From Rheinheimera sp. (lineage in GTDB: Bacteria; Pseudomonadota; Gammaproteobacteria; Enterobacterales; Alteromonadaceae), in NCBI GenBank assembly GCA_003482455.1, contig DMYW01000017.1, positions 12,209 through 61,374 of the forward strand: DNA of 49,166 bases. The letters run 5' to 3'. Made by a program: the position numbers and the translations under genes. The notes beneath the pieces were generated by a model that saw only the letters and a program-made list of their open reading frames with translations, made no database searches and was not told where the DNA came from. Shown here in pieces: positions 26,080-34,272 of the stretch (positions are counted from its first letter, which is position 1; each line of letters opens with the position of its first letter).

Positions 26080-27216
26080 CTAGCCAAGCCTTTCCATCAA
26101 CCGCGCCACCTCCCCACTCGCCCGACTATAACTCACCATCACCACATCCAGATCATGCTGTTGATACAAGCGCAGGGCACGTTCGATGGCGCTGAAGATC
26201 CAGTCGCTGCGGTTGCCGAAGGCGCCGCCGCCGAGTTGGGTTAAAAATACTTTGTTGTTGCCGGTTTGTTGGGCGTTGATGACGGCGGCGGCCAGGGTGG
26301 CTTCGTAGGCGGCGTCGAGCACTAGCTGGGCGAAGGGTTGCCATAAGTCGGCGCTGTGGCGATTGTAGGCGACCGGCAGTGCGGAGCAATAGGCTTGGCT
26401 GACGCGATGGATCGGCGCGGCGTCGGCGCTTGGTTGTGGGTCTGTGGCGTGCTCGCCGTTGCTGCGGTGCAGCGTCACTTCGCTATGCCACTGCATGGCG
26501 ATACGCAGGCGCGCGGCCAGTTGGTCGCGTTCGTGTTGGCGAAGGCCTGTTAGGTGCTCGCTGACTTGGCGCAGCTCGGCGGCGTCAATCAGCACATAGC
26601 CGTTTTGCATGCGCCACAGCGGGCCTTGCGCGCGAACGTCGCGGCCAAGTTGCTGGCACAGCGCTTGGTGCAGCGGCGCGAGCAAATCCAGTTGCTCGGT
26701 GCTGGTTTGGCCGCGTGCGGTGCGCTGGGTGCTTGCGGCGTACTCGCTGGACGAGTCGTCCGCGGCCATGTGCGCGGCAACATCGACAAAATAGTTGCGA
26801 TACAAGGTGCCAGCGCCGCAGGCAATGGCGCACGCCGGGCCTTGCGTGCGGTCGTATTGATAGCCGCTGATGCCGTGCTCGGGGGTTACGCTGGGCGAGA
26901 CCATTTCTAAGCCATTAAACTGCGACGCCACTTGAAACAAGGCGCCGGCATTTGCTGGGCTGCGGTGCAAGGCTTGCACGTCGCCGACCACTTCGCGCAG
27001 GCGCAGCGCAGGGGCTGTTGTTGCTGGTACAACTGCCGCGGTTTCAACCTGCAGGCGCAGCTGCCGCAGGCTTGGTGTGCCAAACCTGCCACAATGCAAC
27101 ACGCCACCGGTTAGGCTGTTATGCAACAGGCTCTCAGTTGGCGTTTCTTGTAAAGTCAGATACTTAGCTAAGTTGCTTGGCGTTTCACGAAATCCTGTCA
27201 TCTGTTCAAACCACAT
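26080..27216 (-). CDS. Conserved protein of unknown function, macrodomain-like features
   Basis: A 378-aa protein with GAGGA about eight bases before the ATG. It contains blocks that look strongly conserved: FQVASQFNGLEM, then YQYDRTQGPACAIACGAGTLYRNYFV, and near the C-terminus LTQLGGGAFGN...WI. The Gly-rich loops and their spacing remind me of ADP-ribose-binding macrodomain or PARG-like folds, but I cannot prove this from sequence alone. No signal peptide. It is GC-rich, like the chromosomal background and unlike the adjacent restriction genes, and so may mark the right edge of the island. Confidence 0.7.
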   Translation of the reverse strand: MWFEQMTGFRETPSNLAKYLTLQETPTESLLHNSLTGGVLHCGRFGTPSLRQLRLQVETAAVVPATTAPALRLREVVGDVQALHRSPANAGALFQVASQFNGLEMVSPSVTPEHGISGYQYDRTQGPACAIACGAGTLYRNYFVDVAAHMAADDSSSEYAASTQRTARGQTSTEQLDLLAPLHQALCQQLGRDVRAQGPLWRMQNGYVLIDAAELRQVSEHLTGLRQHERDQLAARLRIAMQWHSEVTLHRSNGEHATDPQPSADAAPIHRVSQAYCSALPVAYNRHSADLWQPFAQLVLDAAYEATLAAAVINAQQTGNNKVFLTQLGGGAFGNRSDWIFSAIERALRLYQQHDLDVVMVSYSRASGEVARLMERLG

Positions 27217-27281
27217 AGGTCCATCCTCTGCAAAGCGTACTGGTGATGCGTGTGGCTTAATCTACCAGCGCACGCAAAGCC

Positions 27282-27333
27282 CGCAATGCTGGATAAACAG
27301 ACATGTCGATTGAGGGTACAGGGTGGCTGGGTG
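27282..27333. repeat. 52-bp direct repeat, left copy
   Basis: Identical over 52 bp to 28301-28352, in the same orientation, beginning CGCAATGCTGGATAAACAGA and ending GGGTGGCTGGGTG. The two copies are 1,019 bp apart and bracket the small membrane-protein gene. Identity stops abruptly at both ends. Confidence 0.9.
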
Positions 27334-27386
27334 GTGTTCGAACTGGGCGTGGCAGGCTGAGTTGGTCCCACTGAACGTGTTGCTAA

Positions 27387-27404
27387 CCCGTCGAATTCGA
27401 CGGG
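27387..27404. promoter_or_regulatory. 18-bp perfect palindrome
   Basis: CCCGTCGAATTCGACGGG, in the gene-free stretch between the 378-aa gene and the small membrane-protein gene. It could be a protein-binding site; the minus-strand gene upstream begins 170 bp away. No partner site was found. The rest of the 27217-27519 gap holds only the 52-bp repeat. Confidence 0.35.
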
Positions 27405-27519
27405 ATTGTGCAGTTGGTTTAGTTGAGCTTTCGGTAGCCCAGGTGCCACACATAGCTTTTAATGTAAGCCTGCAACGCGCCGAACTAGATGTGCTGCAGG
27501 CCTATCGACAGGTAGAAAT

Positions 27520-27855
27520 CTACTTTTTAAAGGTGACCGTCAATTTATTATCAACTTTGTGCTTGGCAATTTCGTAGTCAGGGTCAAAGGTAGCCAAGTT
27601 GTGTGCCGCCATGCCAACCGCTGAAGCAAGTCCTAACAGCCCTGTCACACCACCAAATACTGATGCACCAGCTGCAGCTACACGCCCGTATAAATAAACG
27701 CGACAAGTTAAGCCAACAGACTCAATTTCTCGTTCGACAGAAGTAACCGCACTGTCCATTCTGCCGCTTAAACCCAACACTTCGAATGATTGTCTCTGAG
27801 CGATCAATGATTTCAGCTTATAGCCAGAGAGATCTTCGTATCTAATTGCTTCCAT
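27520..27855 (-). CDS. Small protein with Gly/Ala-rich membrane segment
   Basis: A 111-aa protein. The ATG at 27855 follows GGAAG; a start 12 codons upstream has no ribosome-binding site. The N-terminal 60 residues are polar and helical. Residues about 55-90 form a Gly/Ala-rich hydrophobic hairpin (GRVAAAGASVFGGVTGLLGL...), then a charged tail. The glycine-zipper look resembles the central part of the 357-aa protein at 31110. It lies alone in a segment flanked by 52-bp direct repeats. Function unknown; a membrane effector is possible. Confidence 0.65.
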   Translation of the reverse strand: MEAIRYEDLSGYKLKSLIAQRQSFEVLGLSGRMDSAVTSVEREIESVGLTCRVYLYGRVAAAGASVFGGVTGLLGLASAVGMAAHNLATFDPDYEIAKHKVDNKLTVTFKK

Positions 27856-28300
27856 ATCTAACTCTACTTCCTTTATTTGAGGCAATAGCATTTAGGATCG
27901 AGCGATCAGCTCACCAATCTTTAATGCGATGCTTTGATGTACTTAAATCGAAATGATTTATAACGGTGAACAACTCACATCATGCGAGCGTCTGTACAAC
28001 ACATCCTTATGTGCGGAAAAATCCATTACAGGTACAAAGTAACAATTTTATCCAATGCTTGCCAACGATTTTTGCAGCTAAGTTTTTGAATTGCCGATTA
28101 GTTGTGGTGACAAAAAGGTCTTTGGGAAGCAGAAATTTGCTGTAACTGTCGGCAATTTTTCAGCAATAGCCTGTCGTTGCAGCGAACAGCGCAAAACAAC
28201 AGTTAGTGCGAATTCGTCATAGATATCATTCACATGCCCAACTTGCGGCGAGAACATACCCACTGATGCGGCATGCACGCCGAACAATAAAGAACTGCAA

Positions 28301-28352
28301 CGCAATGCTGGATAAACAGACATGTCGATTGAGGGTACAGGGTGGCTGGGTG
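28301..28352. repeat. 52-bp direct repeat, right copy
   Basis: Exact match of 27282-27333. An in-frame ATG inside it at 28322 would extend the downstream gene by 42 codons, but that start lacks a ribosome-binding site. Confidence 0.9.
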
Positions 28353-28381
28353 CTGTATGCAAAAATTACAGATTGCTGATG

Positions 28382-28404
28382 GATGTAACATGGCGTGTTA
28401 CATC
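28382..28404. promoter_or_regulatory. Palindrome GATGTAAC-N7-GTTACATC
   Basis: Perfect 8-bp arms with a 7-bp spacer, 43 bp before the ATG at 28448. The arms, spacer length and the following GGCCTTGTA match the palindrome at 2616-2642. The half-site ATGTAAC/GTTACAT is also the unit of the sites between 30827 and 31012, but there the arms face the other way with a 3-bp spacer. Confidence 0.55.
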
Positions 28405-28447
28405 GGCCTTGTACTGTGGGCAAGTCATCACAGAACAAGGAGTTCTT

Positions 28448-29671
28448 ATGCAACAACAGCAGTGGTTGAAATCTGACGTAATCGTTGATTTTCTTAATTT
28501 TTTAACTGACGCCTGGACCGACGGCAGCTTTAGCCACAGCTGGGTGTCGCGTAGCGTACTGCATACTGGGTTGCCAATGGGTCAGAGCCAGACGATTAAA
28601 AGCATGCAACAGGCACTGGAAGTGTTTGGTAAGGGCCTGCCCCATGTGCCGCCTTATCAGCAACGTACCCTGGCGCAACATGCCCAAAGTTTGCAAACGC
28701 AATATAAGCAACTGCTACAGCATGTAAAGGCGGCGGCGCAGGCGGTCAACGCAGGCTACATGCAAGCAGCGCTGCCGCTTTGCCAAACACTACTGTTAGA
28801 AATTAATCATCGACTGGGCTTGTGCGGCCACGCCAAATTAAGCCTGTCAAAAAGCGATGAAGTGCTACTGCAACTTCCACAATTTTGTTATGACTTACAA
28901 GCATTTATGCAAAGCATGCACGCCGAAATACCTGCATCTATTCAGGGCTCTCCTTGGTTAAGTGGCGCCGCCGCGCCATTAGCTGCCCTGTTAATTCAAC
29001 CACTGCAACTCTCTGATGTGCGCGTCACGCTGGGTTTAGCTGTGTTAGTCCGAAGCTTTTGGCAAGTCGGTACACGATCGTTGCAACTACTGCCGCAGCC
29101 GCTGCGTTTTAGCTGGGATGGTCCGTCAAACACGCAAGACCCAAACCCCAGCGGCCATTCTGTGTTTCCAAAACTAAGCCGCATGTCGTACACCGAGCGA
29201 CTTTTGGAGCAGCAGCGGCTGCATTGGTTATTGCACGCTTGGCAGCAACAGCTTACCGAGCAGCGTTTATTCCAGGCTGTGCCAACCGCGCAAGTTGCCG
29301 AACTTATCGCAGTCGCAAGCGAAAGCGCGGGTCGATACCTGCTAAGCGCCGCACTTTATACAGTGGGTTATGCCGCCTGGCCGCATAGTTCGGTGCAAAA
29401 GCCGCTGCAAGGTTTACGTAAAACAGAGCGAGCGGCGACAGGCATTGCAACACGGACTGAAGCGTCTAGCGCAGCAAGCCATGCCGTGGAGGGTCCAGAG
29501 GCCACAGAAACTGACCCAGTTCCGCCGCTGGCCGATGATCTCAACTCCTTGCTAAAACCGATGCAAGCCGCTGATATAAAAGCATTTCAGCAAGAACAAG
29601 CCGACATAGACGCCAGCGATCTGGCACGGGAACGTTGGTTAACAGCGGTGCGGCGATTAACGAGGAAGTAA
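28448..29671 (+). CDS. Unknown 407-aa protein upstream of WYL regulator
   Basis: Start chosen at the ATG with AAGGAG seven bases upstream. The predicted protein is soluble and helical, rich in Gln and Leu, with an N-terminal block VIVDFLNFLTDAWTDGSFSHSWV and an FSWDGP motif at the centre. The last 60 residues are a charged linker and helix. No catalytic motif was recognised. It precedes the WYL gene by 115 bp on the same strand and is probably part of the same module. Confidence 0.75.
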   Translation: MQQQQWLKSDVIVDFLNFLTDAWTDGSFSHSWVSRSVLHTGLPMGQSQTIKSMQQALEVFGKGLPHVPPYQQRTLAQHAQSLQTQYKQLLQHVKAAAQAVNAGYMQAALPLCQTLLLEINHRLGLCGHAKLSLSKSDEVLLQLPQFCYDLQAFMQSMHAEIPASIQGSPWLSGAAAPLAALLIQPLQLSDVRVTLGLAVLVRSFWQVGTRSLQLLPQPLRFSWDGPSNTQDPNPSGHSVFPKLSRMSYTERLLEQQRLHWLLHAWQQQLTEQRLFQAVPTAQVAELIAVASESAGRYLLSAALYTVGYAAWPHSSVQKPLQGLRKTERAATGIATRTEASSAASHAVEGPEATETDPVPPLADDLNSLLKPMQAADIKAFQQEQADIDASDLARERWLTAVRRLTRK

Positions 29672-29786
29672 CCTCAAGCAGAGGTGAAGAGAACAGACGT
29701 GCATCGTTTACCACTTATCTCTGCAGAATTGACGTGATACCACCAACTATGCGATAAAGCCGCCGTTGTAAAAATGGAAACAAATT

Positions 29787-30803
29787 ATGGATGATTTTGA
29801 TCTAGCGTTGTTGGCGCACCTGCCAACGACGCCTGCGTTACCTATTAGCATCGGCGAGTTAACTGACCGAGTTGCCCAAAACCTAACCGACGTCACAAAA
29901 AGCCGCACGCTTGAACAGAAAATCAGACGCCGGTTAGAAAAACTAAGTGAACTCTACAAAGACAGTATCATCATCGATTACCAACCTCGCCGCGTGCTTT
30001 ACAGCAAAACACGTGACTCTACGCGGGAAAACGTGGTGGTGTTGCAACAATTCGCCATGCTCAGAAAACAAGTCGCGCGTTATCTGCCTGCGTCGCAACA
30101 AGAGCACTTACAGCATGTACGCCTGAATCCTCACACGCAGACACTCAAAGAGTGGCAAGAAAAACTTTATCTTGCCCCGTCAAGCGTTTGGCGTGCTCCG
30201 GCGATCAACCCAGTAATCGCCCTTGTTGTCTATCGAGCCATCGAAAGCAATGTACCGATTTGCTTTGACTACACCAGTGTAAAAGGTGAACTCAGCCACA
30301 AGAAGTTGATGCCTTGGGGGTTAATGTTTAAAAGCGAAAAGGTGTATGTACTCGGAGTAGAAACGCATCTATCCACGGACAAGCCCGCAGCATATGCATT
30401 GCACCGGATGAAAAATCCAGATGTTCTGCCCTATTCGGTCAATTTACCCACCAAACCGGATAACCAGACAATTACCGAAATTTGTGAGCGCTACGACATT
30501 GGTATTTTTAGTAGTAAAAACGACCAGTTAATCAACCTAGAAATTAAGTTTTACAACGATGCCGCGCGGCATATAGACGATACCCCGTTGAGTCCTGATC
30601 AGCAGTTGATCGAGTTAACCCATGATTGCCGCCTGCTAAAAGCAACCGTACGCGATTGTTATGAATTGCGTAAATTTATTCGCGGTTTTGGTTTAAATGC
30701 AGAGGTGCTAGCACCGACATATTTACGGCAGGAGCTTCAACAAGAATTAGCACTGTTGTTACACAGATATATGAAGTCCGAACACAATGCGCTTTTAGTT
30801 TAA
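29787..30803 (+). CDS. WYL-domain transcriptional regulator
   Basis: A 338-aa regulator. The N-terminal 90 residues form a winged-helix-like region (TLEQKIRRRLEKL). The WYL domain spans about 145-220 with LMPWGLMFKSEKVYVLGVE and a following HRMKNP. A WCX-type C-terminal extension, with LRKFIRGFGLNAEVLAP, ends the protein. WYL proteins often sense nucleic acids or nucleotides and repress defence operons. Immediately downstream lie at least three copies of a 17-bp palindromic site before the next operon, making that the likely target. Confidence 0.88.
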   Translation: MDDFDLALLAHLPTTPALPISIGELTDRVAQNLTDVTKSRTLEQKIRRRLEKLSELYKDSIIIDYQPRRVLYSKTRDSTRENVVVLQQFAMLRKQVARYLPASQQEHLQHVRLNPHTQTLKEWQEKLYLAPSSVWRAPAINPVIALVVYRAIESNVPICFDYTSVKGELSHKKLMPWGLMFKSEKVYVLGVETHLSTDKPAAYALHRMKNPDVLPYSVNLPTKPDNQTITEICERYDIGIFSSKNDQLINLEIKFYNDAARHIDDTPLSPDQQLIELTHDCRLLKATVRDCYELRKFIRGFGLNAEVLAPTYLRQELQQELALLLHRYMKSEHNALLV

Positions 30804-30826
30804 AAAAGTATCACCTACAAAGCTTC

Positions 30827-31012
30827 GTTACATTTTATGTAACACAGAGAAAACCTCGAATTCACGCTGTGGCGCGCAATTAATAGACCACAGCGCGCCT
30901 ATTTTATTGATGCAAAAGCACCATGCTACAAAATATGTAACACAGCACCATATTACCCTTCAAAAATATATTATTTATATGAAAGTGCGTTACATGATAT
31001 GTAGCATGTAAC
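30827..31012. promoter_or_regulatory. Operator-like array GTTACAT-N3-ATGTAAC
   Basis: Three 17-bp sites with the same geometry: 30827-30843 (perfect, GTTACAT-TTT-ATGTAAC), 30925-30941 (GCTACAA-AAT-ATGTAAC) and 30989-31005 (GTTACAT-GAT-ATGTAGC), the last abutted by a further half-site ATGTAAC at 31006-31012. They lie in the 306-bp gap after the WYL gene and before the three-gene operon at 31110. They are likely operators for the WYL protein, which is an inference from position. An AT-rich promoter-like stretch lies at 30961-30980. Confidence 0.7.
30865..30908 (+). terminator. Terminator of the WYL gene
   Basis: CGCTGTGG (30865-30872) pairs with CCACAGCG (30888-30895), and GGCGCGC (30871-30877) can alternatively pair with GCGCGCC (30893-30899). 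TATTTTATT follows. It ends the WYL transcript between the first and second operator sites. Confidence 0.6.
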
Positions 31013-31109
31013 TGATAATAATGTACGTAGATTAATCCAGATAATCAGCTCTAAGTTACCTATCTGCCATCATTGGCAAAGACGGAAAATACAAACAAGG
31101 ATATCTACT

Positions 31110-32183
31110 ATGCCATTACCACTCATTCTGGGTGCAGCAGCACTCGCTACCGCTGTATACGGAACCAAAAAGGGTTACGACGGTTATCAAAAACATTCTG
31201 AAGCCGACGAAATCGTCAAAAACGCGAGCCACGCATACGACCGCAAGCGTGCAGAGTTTGACGAACAAGAGAAAGAAACCGGCCATGTGCTTGAAGTACT
31301 TGGTACAAAGGAACTGGAGATAGGTCAAAGCCTGAATGAATTCAAAACGCTCGCCGACGCATTACTGAAAAAGCTGAATACCGGCCGCAATAGCTTGCTG
31401 GAAGTCAATATCCCAAAACATGATCTTCAACGTATCGAGAACTACAGCTACACAGCGATTGGTGTTTTGGGCACGGCTGCAGGTGCAGGCCTGGCTGGTG
31501 CTGCAGCTGGCTTTGCGGTTTATGGTGGTGTCATGGCGCTGGGTGCCGCTTCAACAGGAACCGCTATTTCAGCATTAAGTGGTGTTGCCGCAACCAATGC
31601 AACATTAGCCGCCCTCGGTGGTGGTAGCTTAGCTGCGGGTGGCATGGGCATGGCCGGTGGCACCGCCATTCTTGGTGCAACCGTCGCAGCGCCTGTGATT
31701 GCCATTGCTGGTTGGGCATACAACAGTCATGGTGAAGAAGCACTGCGCAATGCGAAAAAAGCACGTAATGAAGTGGAGGCATCGGTCGCTAAAATGACTC
31801 GAGGTATTGCCGTGTTAGAAAACACCGAGAAATATGCTCGCCGAATCAAGCGTGCTTTAAATACTTTGTTTGGTCAATTCAACCAGTATTTCGACAGCTT
31901 AAAAGACATCAACGCCTTCTTAGAAGATATTCAGGGACGCAACGTAGATATCGATGCTGAATTAAATAAATTTGGCGATGAAATCCTGATGTTGATCCAA
32001 AACGGTTATGCCATTGCAGCACTGTTGGTAAATATTATCACCACGCCAATCTTCAAAATGAAAACTGAAAACGGTAAAACAGTTTTACTGGAAGATGCTG
32101 ACGGCTTGCAAATCGTTAACGCTTTTGAGCTTCAAAAAGCAATCGATAACTCCTTAAAAAGTGCCGCAGAGCAGACTGTTTAA
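31110..32183 (+). CDS. Glycine-zipper membrane protein, 357 aa
   Basis: AAGGAT precedes the ATG. The first 25 residues are a short hydrophobic segment (PLILGAAALATAVYG). A charged helical region reaches about residue 110. Residues about 111-205 are a long Gly/Ala/Ser/Thr-rich hydrophobic stretch with many small-x3-small repeats, followed by a charged coiled coil (about 210-300). This pattern is typical of membrane-inserting or pore-forming polypeptides. The family is not recognised. It is first in a three-gene operon behind the WYL operator array, so it is a candidate effector. Confidence 0.7.
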   Translation: MPLPLILGAAALATAVYGTKKGYDGYQKHSEADEIVKNASHAYDRKRAEFDEQEKETGHVLEVLGTKELEIGQSLNEFKTLADALLKKLNTGRNSLLEVNIPKHDLQRIENYSYTAIGVLGTAAGAGLAGAAAGFAVYGGVMALGAASTGTAISALSGVAATNATLAALGGGSLAAGGMGMAGGTAILGATVAAPVIAIAGWAYNSHGEEALRNAKKARNEVEASVAKMTRGIAVLENTEKYARRIKRALNTLFGQFNQYFDSLKDINAFLEDIQGRNVDIDAELNKFGDEILMLIQNGYAIAALLVNIITTPIFKMKTENGKTVLLEDADGLQIVNAFELQKAIDNSLKSAAEQTV

Positions 32184-32198
32184 TCATCGATGATTTTT

Positions 32199-32225
32199 AA
32201 AGGAGAGTGTTCACTCTCCTTTTTT
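32199..32225 (+). terminator. Intra-operon hairpin with T-run (attenuator)
   Basis: AAAGGAGAGT pairs perfectly with ACTCTCCTTT (loop GTTC), and TTTTT follows. It lies between the membrane-protein stop (32183) and the ATG of the next gene (32240), so it probably reduces expression of the downstream two genes. Confidence 0.75.
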
Positions 32226-32239
32226 ATTTGGAGAACCCC

Positions 32240-33865
32240 ATGCAAGGACAAATCGCTAATTATTCGTGGACTGAAGAGCTAGAAAAAGCAGTCGTCAATG
32301 CGTTATCAACATCATTTGGCTTGGACTTTTTATTATTCCAAGACAAAGTCGGTGGCGACGTCAACACCATCCACAACGTACGACAAGGTGTTTACGCGAC
32401 AGATGAAGCAAAAAATGCCTTTGCGAATCGTCCAGAATACGATTCAACAGCCTACCACACACATGACAATTACAAAGCTACTGGTGCCCACGACAAACAG
32501 CAACAACAGGCAGGCACGCTGCACGACCCTTACCGCAACAAAACTATGGGTGCTGGTGAATCACGCAATCTTGACCATGTGATCAGTGCTTATGAAGTGC
32601 ACAATGACCCAGGTCGCGTACTAGCAGGCCTGAGTGGTGTTGAACTTGCAAACCAAAGCAGCAATTTGCAATCCACTTCAGAAACGGTCAACAAATCCAA
32701 AAAACAGAAATCCGTTTCTTCTTATCTGGAGGGGCTGCCAAATCTGATTTCACAGCACCAATCGAGTGTTGCAGCCGACGAAAAACGATTGGCGGAAATG
32801 CCGCGAAACTCGCCGCAAGAAAAGCACGAAGCTCGTGTTATGGAAGACAGGATTGCCTCAAAGAAAAACAAAATCAAAGAACTTGAAAGTATCGATGTTA
32901 AAGGCATGAAAAAACGCGATGCGGAAGCACGTGCTGAATACGAAAAACAAATCCATGACACCTACTATCAAAGTAAAGAATTTGCCAAAGCCACAACCCA
33001 TGCTGCGCTCAATGCAGGGGTGAATTTAGGCCTGCGACAAGCCCTAGGTTTAGTGTTTGCGGAAGTCTGGTTTGAATTGCGCACGGCAATTCCACGTTTG
33101 GTGAATGAAATGAAAAATGACTTTTCGTTTACGACCTTCAGCAAACAGATCCGCGATACGCTGGACGCCATTTGGCAACGGGTGACCGCAAAATTTGCCG
33201 ACATTGTCAGTGCATTTAGAACTGGCGCGACCGCAGGTTTTTTCGGCAACATTCAAAATACGATTACCAATATTTTTAAAACGACTTCCAAGCAATCTAG
33301 CAAAATCATTCGCGAATTATGGGTTCACGTCATTGGTGCCATTAAACTCGCCATCTTCAATCCAGAAAAGCTGGAGCTGGTGCCGTTATGCCAAGCGCTG
33401 GTGGCGATGCTGTCCACCGGTGTAGCTGTAGTTCTTGGTACGCTTTTGCATGGCTATTTGCTGCCGCTTTGTACATTCCCATTGGGCGATGAAGTTGCAG
33501 CATTTTTGAGTGCCCTTGCTACAGGTATTGCAACCGTAGGCCTTAACTATTTCCTTATCTACAGTCCCTTTGCTCAAAAGCTTTGGCATCGGTTTGCGAT
33601 GTCGATGCCATATGCCCAAGACGTACAAAAATTCAGAGAGATCAATGCATCTCTAGACAAGTACCTTGAGGACTACAGCAAGCTGGAATTCAATATGGAT
33701 GCAGACGACTTGTTTATGTTTGCATTTGATTTGAAGGAATGTAATTCGGAATTAGAGCGCAACATAGTGCTTCGGGCGCAGCTTGAAAAACAGAATGTAG
33801 AAGTGCCATTTGAGATGGGTAATTTAGCTTCAACGAAAGGCTTTCTGAAATCGCTAATCAAGTGA
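32240..33865 (+). CDS. HNH-like protein with C-terminal membrane segments
   Basis: A 541-aa protein; ATG at 32240 with GGAG upstream. Residues 112-154 show an HNH-type layout without zinc cysteines: D112-H113-V-I, then N142-L-Q, then N151-x-S-K, with the 9-residue spacing between the two Asn seen in genuine HNH nucleases. A charged coiled coil (about 160-250) follows, then amphipathic helices, and a strongly hydrophobic region at about 380-440 that can make two or three membrane spans. Nuclease activity is inferred from the motif. It is second in the WYL-linked operon, and its stop overlaps the next gene (GTGA). Confidence 0.65.
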   Translation: MQGQIANYSWTEELEKAVVNALSTSFGLDFLLFQDKVGGDVNTIHNVRQGVYATDEAKNAFANRPEYDSTAYHTHDNYKATGAHDKQQQQAGTLHDPYRNKTMGAGESRNLDHVISAYEVHNDPGRVLAGLSGVELANQSSNLQSTSETVNKSKKQKSVSSYLEGLPNLISQHQSSVAADEKRLAEMPRNSPQEKHEARVMEDRIASKKNKIKELESIDVKGMKKRDAEARAEYEKQIHDTYYQSKEFAKATTHAALNAGVNLGLRQALGLVFAEVWFELRTAIPRLVNEMKNDFSFTTFSKQIRDTLDAIWQRVTAKFADIVSAFRTGATAGFFGNIQNTITNIFKTTSKQSSKIIRELWVHVIGAIKLAIFNPEKLELVPLCQALVAMLSTGVAVVLGTLLHGYLLPLCTFPLGDEVAAFLSALATGIATVGLNYFLIYSPFAQKLWHRFAMSMPYAQDVQKFREINASLDKYLEDYSKLEFNMDADDLFMFAFDLKECNSELERNIVLRAQLEKQNVEVPFEMGNLASTKGFLKSLIK

Positions 33866-34131
33866 GTAGGCAGTTTCCGTGTAACAAATGCGGGCAATGC
33901 TGTAGGAATGTGCATTTAGCGGTTGAAACACGTCCCCTCGATCGAGGGGATGGTTGCTGTGTCCATTTGGACACTTCATCTAATGAATGCACAATCTATG
34001 ACTCGCGCCCCGACATCTGCAGAGTAGATGTGCAATACCAAACGAATTACCAACATCAATACAGTTGGGATGAGTTTGTTTCACTAAATGTGCAAGTATG
34101 CGACTACTTAAACTCCATTAAAAAAGAATAA
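33862..34131 (+). CDS. YkgJ-type cysteine-cluster protein
   Basis: An 89-aa protein starting at GTG, overlapping the previous stop by 4 bp. It has the CxxCxxCC signature of the YkgJ family (CNKCGQCC), then C-C-V-H-L and ECTIYDSRPDICR, which together chelate iron or zinc. The family is short, so this is complete. YkgJ proteins are poorly characterised; association with a membrane HNH protein is unusual and suggests an accessory or maturation role. A terminator follows at once. Confidence 0.85.
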   Translation: MSRQFPCNKCGQCCRNVHLAVETRPLDRGDGCCVHLDTSSNECTIYDSRPDICRVDVQYQTNYQHQYSWDEFVSLNVQVCDYLNSIKKE

Positions 34132-34133
34132 AC

Positions 34134-34157
34134 AAAGCCGCTTCATTGCGGCTTTTT
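34134..34157 (+). terminator. Operon terminator
   Basis: AAAGCCGC pairs with GCGGCTTT across a TTCATT loop and is followed by a T-run. It is a textbook intrinsic terminator 3 bp after the YkgJ-type gene. Confidence 0.9.
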
Positions 34158-34272
34158 GTTGCTTGCTTTAAGACGACCGTTAAGAAATAGCTGGTGCATT
34201 ACCAAACGCGATCCTCATGATCGAAAACCGACAGATACACATCGGGTTAGCCGTTGCTATCCGTCCTCCCCC

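Larger units (their letters stand above)
27856..28447. other. Gene-free region with direct repeat and palindrome
   Basis: This 592-bp gap separates two diverging genes. It contains the right 52-bp repeat (28301-28352) and the palindrome at 28382-28404. The part at 27900-28290 shows no gene, hairpin or repeat that I can support. Confidence 0.4.

Noticed and set aside
27282..28352. Insertion sequence or integron cassette
   Set aside because: No transposase, no terminal inverted repeats and no attC-like fold; only the 52-bp direct repeats are seen.
28322..28447. Extended N-terminus of the 407-aa protein from an ATG in the 52-bp repeat
   Set aside because: No ribosome-binding site there, whereas AAGGAG lies before the ATG at 28448, and the extension would cover the palindrome.
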